64,000 nucleotides of DNA from an uncultured Ruminococcus sp. (GTDB taxonomy: Bacteria > Bacillota > Clostridia > Oscillospirales > Ruminococcaceae), in contig CAKSMF010000001.1 in the NCBI GenBank assembly GCA_934474025.1, positions 434,001-498,000 of the forward strand. Reading direction: 5' to 3'. The notes below the pieces were generated by a model. The model saw only the letters and a program-made list of their open reading frames with translations. It was not told the origin of the DNA and made no database searches. The stretch's first letter is position 1. Each line of letters starts with the position of its first letter. A program made the position numbers and the translations under genes. Positions 59,527-64,000 of this stretch are shown here, piece by piece.

Positions 59527-60138
59527 TTATATTTTATAATCGTCAATATTGTTCATTACAGGAATATCGGCGATAGATGTTGATTGGTCTGGATTTTCGT
59601 CAAATGTTCCTCCGAAAGAACCTAAACTATTATCAAAATGGTCTTCTTTTTTACGGACTGGAGTTTTTGCTTTAACCATTTTTGGTGGAGGTGTAGGAAC
59701 GTATTCCTCAACAAATTTTGACGGGTCAGGTTTTTCAGGAGGTTTCGGAGGCGGTTCAGGAATAAAAGGTTTCTGGGGTACGGACACATAGGGAGCAGGC
59801 TGAGAATAATTAACAAACTGATTTTGCATAGGATTGATTGGCATACTTTGCGGAATACTCATATTTCTTGAAGGCATTGGCGGTTGAGTATATATATTAT
59901 TTGTATAATACATTGGCGGTTGCTGATAACTGTTTATAGGCTGTGAAACAGGGGGGTTAATATTTTTATTTACCATTTGAGGAGGTGTAACTTTTGTAAC
60001 TGGTTTTTCTGGTGGGAATACTTCTTCAAGAACGATTTCTTTTTTGGTGTTTTTGGCGTATAAGTCACGGAAAGACTGTCCGTTTGAATATTGTTTGTTT
60101 TTATTTGAAGGACGTCCGTTAAAGTCTCTGAAATTCAC
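59527..60138 (-). CDS. Proline/Asn/Gln-rich disordered protein
   Basis: The protein of about 203 residues starts at GTG 60138 after AAAGGGTG. It is low-complexity: a short basic start, a Pro/Gln/Asn/Tyr-rich middle (NSYQQPPMYYTNN, PPKPPEKPDPS), and an acidic end. No signal peptide, membrane helix or known domain is visible. Similar proteins in Ruminococcus are unnamed. It lies apart from the sigma-factor operon and may have its own promoter. Confidence 0.6.
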   Translation of the reverse strand: MNFRDFNGRPSNKNKQYSNGQSFRDLYAKNTKKEIVLEEVFPPEKPVTKVTPPQMVNKNINPPVSQPINSYQQPPMYYTNNIYTQPPMPSRNMSIPQSMPINPMQNQFVNYSQPAPYVSVPQKPFIPEPPPKPPEKPDPSKFVEEYVPTPPPKMVKAKTPVRKKEDHFDNSLGSFGGTFDENPDQSTSIADIPVMNNIDDYKI

Positions 60139-60236
60139 ATTGTCACCCTTTCTGATTAATTTTTTAGTCGAACTTTTTATAATATTATACACTAATATGA
60201 ATGGAATTTCAATATAAAAATATTATGCAAATAATT

Positions 60237-61331
60237 CTATGTAATATTTTCAATAGTGGTTGTAGGAACTGTATTAAATGGTAGTGAAGTGGTAATTGCA
60301 GGGGTAGTTATTTCGGCAATGGTTGTAGTTTCAATAATATCAGATGATTGAGTAGTAGTTGTATATGTTGGCATTGTAGTAGTATAAGAAAATTGAGTAG
60401 TAGTTGGATATGTTTGTATTGTTGTAGCTGTTGTATCGGATGTATAAGTAGACGTTGTAGTAGTAGTTATTGTAGTATCAGTTGTATAAATAGACATTGT
60501 GGTAGTTGTAGTATTGCTTGTATATATAGGTGTAGTAGTGGTTGGTCTTGTTGTAGTAGTGGTATGAGTAAATATCGGAGTTGTAGTAGTTATTGTAGTA
60601 TCGGTTGTATAAATGGACATTGTGGTAGTAGTTCGTGTAGTACCAGTTGTATGAGTAAAAAATGGAGTAGTAGTTGTTGTTGGTTTAGTAATATTTGTAT
60701 GAGTAAATGTTTGGGTAGTGGTAGTTCGTGTAGTGTCGGTTGCATTGGTAAAAGTCGAGGTAGTAGTAGTTCTTGTAGTACCAGTTGTATGAGAGGGTTT
60801 TGTGATATTATTCTGTGCAGTATTTGTTGTATAAGATATTTGGGTTGTTCCTGTATTATATGTTGATGTAGTTGAAAAAATAATTTCTTGACTATCTGAT
60901 GTGGTAGTATGTGTTTCATGATTGCTTACAGTTGTAATTTCAGTAGTCAGATTGACTTTTTCAGTAGTATAATGTTCGTTATTAATTGCATTATTGGAAA
61001 TGATGGTAGTAGTTGTAGTTTCATTAGTAAAGTTTTCGGTATTTGTGGTTGTTATAATACTTTGCTGAGTTATTGTGGTATTTTCTGGAGTTTGTGAAGT
61101 TTCAGGTTCGGTAACAATAATTATTTCAGGTTTTTCTGAACTATGTATAAAATCTGTTGTATCTTTTATTTTTTGATTGTTCCATATGCCGACACCAACA
61201 AGAACAACCATACAGAAACTGAATCCAACAGCCACACTTCTGTATACGATAGTATGTTTTCTTTTCTTTTCAGCCAAATATTTATCTCTGCGTTTTAAAA
61301 CGTTTTCCGCAACTTCTTTATATGACTTCAT
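60237..61331 (-). CDS. Single-pass membrane protein with long Thr-rich outer region, likely anti-sigma partner
   Basis: The protein of about 364 residues starts at ATG 61331, overlapping the sigma-factor gene by 14 bases. Residues 1-28 are cytoplasmic (MKSYKEVAENVLKRRDKYLA, basic), about 29-50 form one membrane helix, and about 80-364 are an outer tail made mostly of Thr, with Ile/Tyr/Pro units such as MSIYTTDTTITTTT. The place after an ECF sigma gene suggests an anti-sigma or surface sensor, but no zinc anti-sigma motif (HxxxCxxC) is present. Thr-rich tails are often O-glycosylated. The repeats may vary in number. Confidence 0.7.
   Translation of the reverse strand: MKSYKEVAENVLKRRDKYLAEKKRKHTIVYRSVAVGFSFCMVVLVGVGIWNNQKIKDTTDFIHSSEKPEIIIVTEPETSQTPENTTITQQSIITTTNTENFTNETTTTTIISNNAINNEHYTTEKVNLTTEITTVSNHETHTTTSDSQEIIFSTTSTYNTGTTQISYTTNTAQNNITKPSHTTGTTRTTTTSTFTNATDTTRTTTTQTFTHTNITKPTTTTTPFFTHTTGTTRTTTTMSIYTTDTTITTTTPIFTHTTTTTRPTTTTPIYTSNTTTTTMSIYTTDTTITTTTTSTYTSDTTATTIQTYPTTTQFSYTTTMPTYTTTTQSSDIIETTTIAEITTPAITTSLPFNTVPTTTIENIT
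60300..60830 (-). repeat. Degenerate repeats coding the Thr-rich tail
   Basis: Units rich in ACT/ACA codons recur. One pair of long near-identical units encodes MSIYTTDTTITTTT at about 60460-60510 and 60580-60630. Unit length is irregular. Confidence 0.75.
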
Positions 61332-61872
61332 ATTTAAAACCCTCCTTTTCAAGCTCTGATTTAAGTGATTGCTTGGCTCTGTAAAGAAGATTTTCCACTT
61401 GTCTTTTAGTTTTATGCATAATCTTAGCTGTTTCAGAGTTACTGAAATTTTCAAAGAAAACAAGATAAAGAACCTGTCTGTAATCGGGATTAAGTTTTTG
61501 CAATGTTTTGTGAAGCATTATTTTTTGTTCTTCTATAAGATATTCTCTTTCTACACATTCTTCATCAGCAATATTTGTATAATCATCTATCGGAGTATCT
61601 GAAATTTTTGAATTTTTACGCAAACTATCAATAGCTAAATTTCTTCCGATTGAGTAAAGCCATGTTTTGAATGAACTTCTTCCGAAAAATCTTGGTTTTT
61701 TAGTAACGAGCTTGAAGAATGTATCTTCCATAATTTCTTCAGCTATAGTGATATTACCAATTATTCCATTAATGTAGAGAATAAGACCGTCTTTGTAATC
61801 ACGAATAATTTCGACTATTCCTTCATCATCGCCATCAAGAAACCGCTGGTAATTTATTTCACCTTTGTCCAT
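61318..61872 (-). CDS. ECF-type RNA polymerase sigma factor
   Basis: The 184-residue sigma-70 family protein has region 2 (IVEIIRDYKDGLILYINGI, then AEEIMEDTFFKLV and FKTWLYSIGRNLAIDSLRK) and region 4 (LNPDYRQVLYLVFFENFSNSETAKIM, seen in pieces, then HKTKRQVENLLYRAKQSLK). It should direct a stress or envelope regulon. The Thr-rich membrane protein overlaps its end, as sigma/anti-sigma pairs often do. Confidence 0.93.
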   Translation of the reverse strand: MDKGEINYQRFLDGDDEGIVEIIRDYKDGLILYINGIIGNITIAEEIMEDTFFKLVTKKPRFFGRSSFKTWLYSIGRNLAIDSLRKNSKISDTPIDDYTNIADEECVEREYLIEEQKIMLHKTLQKLNPDYRQVLYLVFFENFSNSETAKIMHKTKRQVENLLYRAKQSLKSELEKEGFKYEVI

Positions 61873-61946
61873 TACTTCCCCCTCTCTGAAAACTATCCCT
61901 CCTTTTCATTTATTTGACGTATATAGGAGGGAACTTTTCTCACTTT

Positions 61947-62615
61947 TTATATGTTATATTTTTCTAAAGTTGTTATAAGTTTTTCCATAGCTGAACGTAC
62001 TGCTATAGTTTCTTCACTGTGCAGACATCTTTTAACAGCGGATATAACTGTATTTTTATCGTTATTTCTTGTTATTTCTGCTAATAAATTCAGAGCAGAA
62101 TATCTTATAGTATAATCTTCACTTTCAATGAATTCAAGTATTTCAGGTAAAACTTTTACATAATTTAAGTAGTACATTCCACATAAACAATATAGTTTAC
62201 AACGTTCTGACTTTTCGGAAAATAGTATTCCGGATAAGAATTGTATACTGGCACTGTAATCTGAATATATGCAATGTGCAACCTTACTCCATGAAAATAT
62301 AGCATAACTGCGAGCTACATTATCTGTTTCACTTTGAATTGCCTGATAAAGTGTTTTTTCAGTACGCTTGCATGAAAACGATGAAAGAGCATCATAAGTT
62401 TCAGTTCTTACAAAGGCATCAGTATCATTACAAAGATTGATAAGCAAATCCAATGAATCCTGTGTCTGAAAATTTTTAAGCATACAAGCACATCTGCTAC
62501 GCACGATATTATTTTCATCTGTAATATACTTGCATAATGTATGGAAATTTTCATCATTGAAAGTTTCTGAATTTTCCATGGAATCTATCAGACTGATTTT
62601 TTCTTTTATTGTCAT
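61947..62615 (-). CDS. HEAT-repeat protein
   Basis: The 222-residue helical protein has several 30-37 residue repeats with the HEAT pattern: NIVRSRCACMLKNFQTQDSLDLL, AFVRTETYDALSSF, DNVARSYAIFSWSKV and YTIRYSALNLLAEITRNNDKN, seen in pieces. ATG 62615 overlaps the AIM24 stop (TGATG). HEAT proteins are scaffolds. It is third in a TerD-AIM24-HEAT operon. Confidence 0.83.
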   Translation of the reverse strand: MTIKEKISLIDSMENSETFNDENFHTLCKYITDENNIVRSRCACMLKNFQTQDSLDLLINLCNDTDAFVRTETYDALSSFSCKRTEKTLYQAIQSETDNVARSYAIFSWSKVAHCIYSDYSASIQFLSGILFSEKSERCKLYCLCGMYYLNYVKVLPEILEFIESEDYTIRYSALNLLAEITRNNDKNTVISAVKRCLHSEETIAVRSAMEKLITTLEKYNI

Positions 62616-63358
62616 CAATATAATCTCCTTTGTGTAGATGGTCTGCTACCGGAACGGTTTCCGTCAATTGAAATATCAAGTCCGGACGTTCTTTCAGTTG
62701 GCTGTATTATAACAGTTGCCGGACAGTTTGATGCCCATTCAAACATATATGATTCTCCGGAACTTTGTCCGATAAAGTTACGCCATGAAACGTCCATTTT
62801 AATTCCGGGGTCTGCACCAATCCAGCAAACAACGGCATCAGGGTCAGCTTCAAGTGTTGAACCATTGTGAATGTTACTTAGTACAAGCGGGTTGCCGTCA
62901 ACAAGAACAGCTACATAAGCGTTGTTTCCTTTTCCGGTAAGAGTAGATGTTGCAACACCTTTTTGTGAAATAACACCTTGTCCGAGGAATCTTACACTAT
63001 AATCACAGTCTCTTGTAAATGCAAGTATATTTTCGCTTTCTACAGAGAGAACTTCTCCGTTTTCGAGTCGGTATACAACAACGTGTTGTTGGTCGTTTGC
63101 ATAATATGTAATACTATCTCCGCTAAATTCTACTTTCATAAGAGGGAGATTTTCACCTGTAAAACGTCTTGCAAGCTGTCCTAAAAAAGCTCGTCCGGCG
63201 TTTTCCTGAGGACCTAAAAGAACTTTAGTGAACTTGTAATTTTTTGCTCCGAAGCATTCTCCGCCTATAAATGCACCAGCTTTAGTGAAAATATAATCAG
63301 AACCGCCTTCACAAGTAACCATAAGACATAATTCATTAAGAGTTTCAAATTTTATCAT
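62615..63358 (-). CDS. AIM24 family protein
   Basis: The 247-residue beta-rich protein belongs to the AIM24/YdaF-like group. Visible marks are FTKAGAFIGGE, GNNAYVAVLVDG, and the C-terminal Gly/Trp-rich strands VVCWIGADPGIKMDV and GESYMFEWA. Bacterial members often sit next to TerD genes; yeast Aim24 is a mitochondrial membrane-organising protein. It is 12 bases from the TerD gene and overlaps the HEAT gene by one base. Confidence 0.83.
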   Translation of the reverse strand: MIKFETLNELCLMVTCEGGSDYIFTKAGAFIGGECFGAKNYKFTKVLLGPQENAGRAFLGQLARRFTGENLPLMKVEFSGDSITYYANDQQHVVVYRLENGEVLSVESENILAFTRDCDYSVRFLGQGVISQKGVATSTLTGKGNNAYVAVLVDGNPLVLSNIHNGSTLEADPDAVVCWIGADPGIKMDVSWRNFIGQSSGESYMFEWASNCPATVIIQPTERTSGLDISIDGNRSGSRPSTQRRLY

Positions 63359-63370
63359 AAAAAAATCCTT

Positions 63371-64000
63371 TCATATAAGATTTACGCCATACATGGCACA
63401 GAAACCGGCTAAATCCCTTGCAACTCCTGAACCAACAGCGTTAAATTTCCATTCGCCTTTATAGAGATATAATTCACCAAGAACCATTGCAGTAACATTA
63501 TTATAGCATTCGTCCAGTTGGAAACGTGCGGTTTCAGTATTTCTGGTATCAATCATTCTTGCGTAAATGTTTGAGGTCATGCCGAAATTGAGACCTTTTT
63601 CAACAGCCTCATAAATAGTTACTGAAAAAACTATTTTCTGCACAGAGGGATTTATTTTACGGAAATCAACAGTTATAACAGCGTCATCATCAGTTTGACC
63701 GGTATAATATTTAACGCTGTTATCGGGACTTGTTGTTTGTCCGTAAAATATAAACCATTCGTCACCTAAAACTTTACCATTATTTCCAATTAGAAAAGCT
63801 GATGCATCAAGTTCACAGCGGGAATCGAGGATATCCCAGCCGAGAGCAATTTTCAATCCGCACTTATCGGATATGGGAAATCTCTGTCCTTTGTGTAAAA
63901 AGACGTTTCCGGTTGGAATGTTGCGTTGTTTTTTGACCGGTTTTATCGGAGCAGGGGAGGGGGAAGCTACTGATATAACCGGTTGCCGAGAACTTGTTTT
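63371..64000 (-). CDS. TerD family protein (5' end outside the window)
   Basis: At least 210 residues are visible. A Pro/Ala/Ser-rich linker (SVASPSPAPIKPVKKQRN) leads into a TerD domain: NVFLHKGQRFPISDK, then IALGWDILDSRCELDASAFLIG, FYGQTTSPDNSVKYYTGQTDDD and LGELYLYKGEWKFNAVGSG. TerD domains bind calcium and are linked to tellurite, phage and stress tolerance. The linker shows that another domain, perhaps a second TerD, precedes it beyond the edge. The frame is open to position 64000. Confidence 0.9.
   Translation of the reverse strand, partial: KTSSRQPVISVASPSPAPIKPVKKQRNIPTGNVFLHKGQRFPISDKCGLKIALGWDILDSRCELDASAFLIGNNGKVLGDEWFIFYGQTTSPDNSVKYYTGQTDDDAVITVDFRKINPSVQKIVFSVTIYEAVEKGLNFGMTSNIYARMIDTRNTETARFQLDECYNNVTAMVLGELYLYKGEWKFNAVGSGVARDLAGFCAMYGVNLI

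Noticed and set aside
60300..60830. CRISPR-like or tandem non-coding repeat array
   Set aside because: The repeats are irregular, have no unique spacers and form one open frame of Thr-rich protein on the minus strand.
61906..61932. TCCCTCCT/AGGAGGGA inverted repeat upstream of the sigma gene as a terminator
   Set aside because: No T-run follows on the minus strand, and it lies too far from either gene to be a ribosome-site lock; left uncalled.

Overview
The window is low-GC (roughly one third GC by eye) and gene-dense. It reads as an anaerobic, cellulolytic, gut or rumen type Firmicute close to Ruminococcus (Oscillospiraceae). The evidence is two secreted dockerin proteins (a GH5 glucanase and a Cthe_2159-type carbohydrate-binding protein), oxygen-sensitive pyruvate formate-lyase, an [FeFe]-hydrogenase-like protein, diaminopimelate biosynthesis genes, Gram-positive signal peptides, strong GGAGG ribosome sites, several TTG/GTG starts, and many sigma-A promoters with exact 17-base spacers. 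No phage, integrase, CRISPR array or complete insertion sequence is visible.

Layout. 1-5110: sbcDC (minus, sbcC cut by the window edge), a dockerin GH5 enzyme, and a YkpA/YbiT-type ABC-F protein whose second ATP site is degraded. 5183-6765: VTC-domain and DUF4956 genes. 7030-8041: a probable small RNA, then a ribbon-helix-helix protein. 8175-11836: clpB, HU and a DUF6465-like protein. 11997-15164: a 1055-residue dockerin/Cthe_2159 protein. Its promoter carries the same 11-base-period direct repeats, at the same distance from the -10, as the VTC/DUF4956 promoter. 15284-16192: a Ser/Thr kinase and tRNA-Pro(CGG). 16417-27093: a six-gene operon of VWA, SWIM zinc finger, DUF4132, MoxR AAA+, DUF5682 and thymidylate-kinase-like proteins. 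This is a Gram-positive relative in gene content of the uncharacterised E. coli molR/yehLMPQ group and the strongest candidate for an undescribed system.

27405-34304: a sugar transferase, then minus-strand operons dapF-dapL-patatin and AI-2E transporter/degenerate GGDEF protein. 34670-37381: a pyruvate formate-lyase split into a 702-residue catalytic core, an unusual 70-residue protein and a separate 80-residue glycyl-radical domain. 37458-42901: meso-DAP dehydrogenase, a sensory-type hydrogenase-like protein paired with a coiled-coil protein behind a long structured leader, an unknown gene and an HD-domain gene. 43056-49871: a MATE transporter, and a five-gene operon of stand-alone adenylation, carrier, condensation, hydrolase and SCP2 proteins. 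A divergent TetR gene with two matched operators faces that operon, and the 3' end of tetR has been tandemly duplicated. 50160-55015: fused feoA-feoB, pdxST and an orphan amino-acid binding lipoprotein. 55349-59381: MarR plus a heterodimeric ABC exporter. 59527-64000: a proline-rich protein, an ECF sigma factor with a Thr-rich membrane partner, and HEAT, AIM24 and TerD genes (TerD runs off the end).

How parts work together. The dockerin proteins point to cell-surface polysaccharide breakdown. Pfl, hydrogenase-like and Feo genes fit fermentative iron-dependent metabolism. The two DAP routes feed peptidoglycan and lysine. The MoxR/VWA, TerD/AIM24 and ClpB genes suggest stress or chaperone functions. 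All functional statements come from recognised motifs and remembered family knowledge; no search was run.
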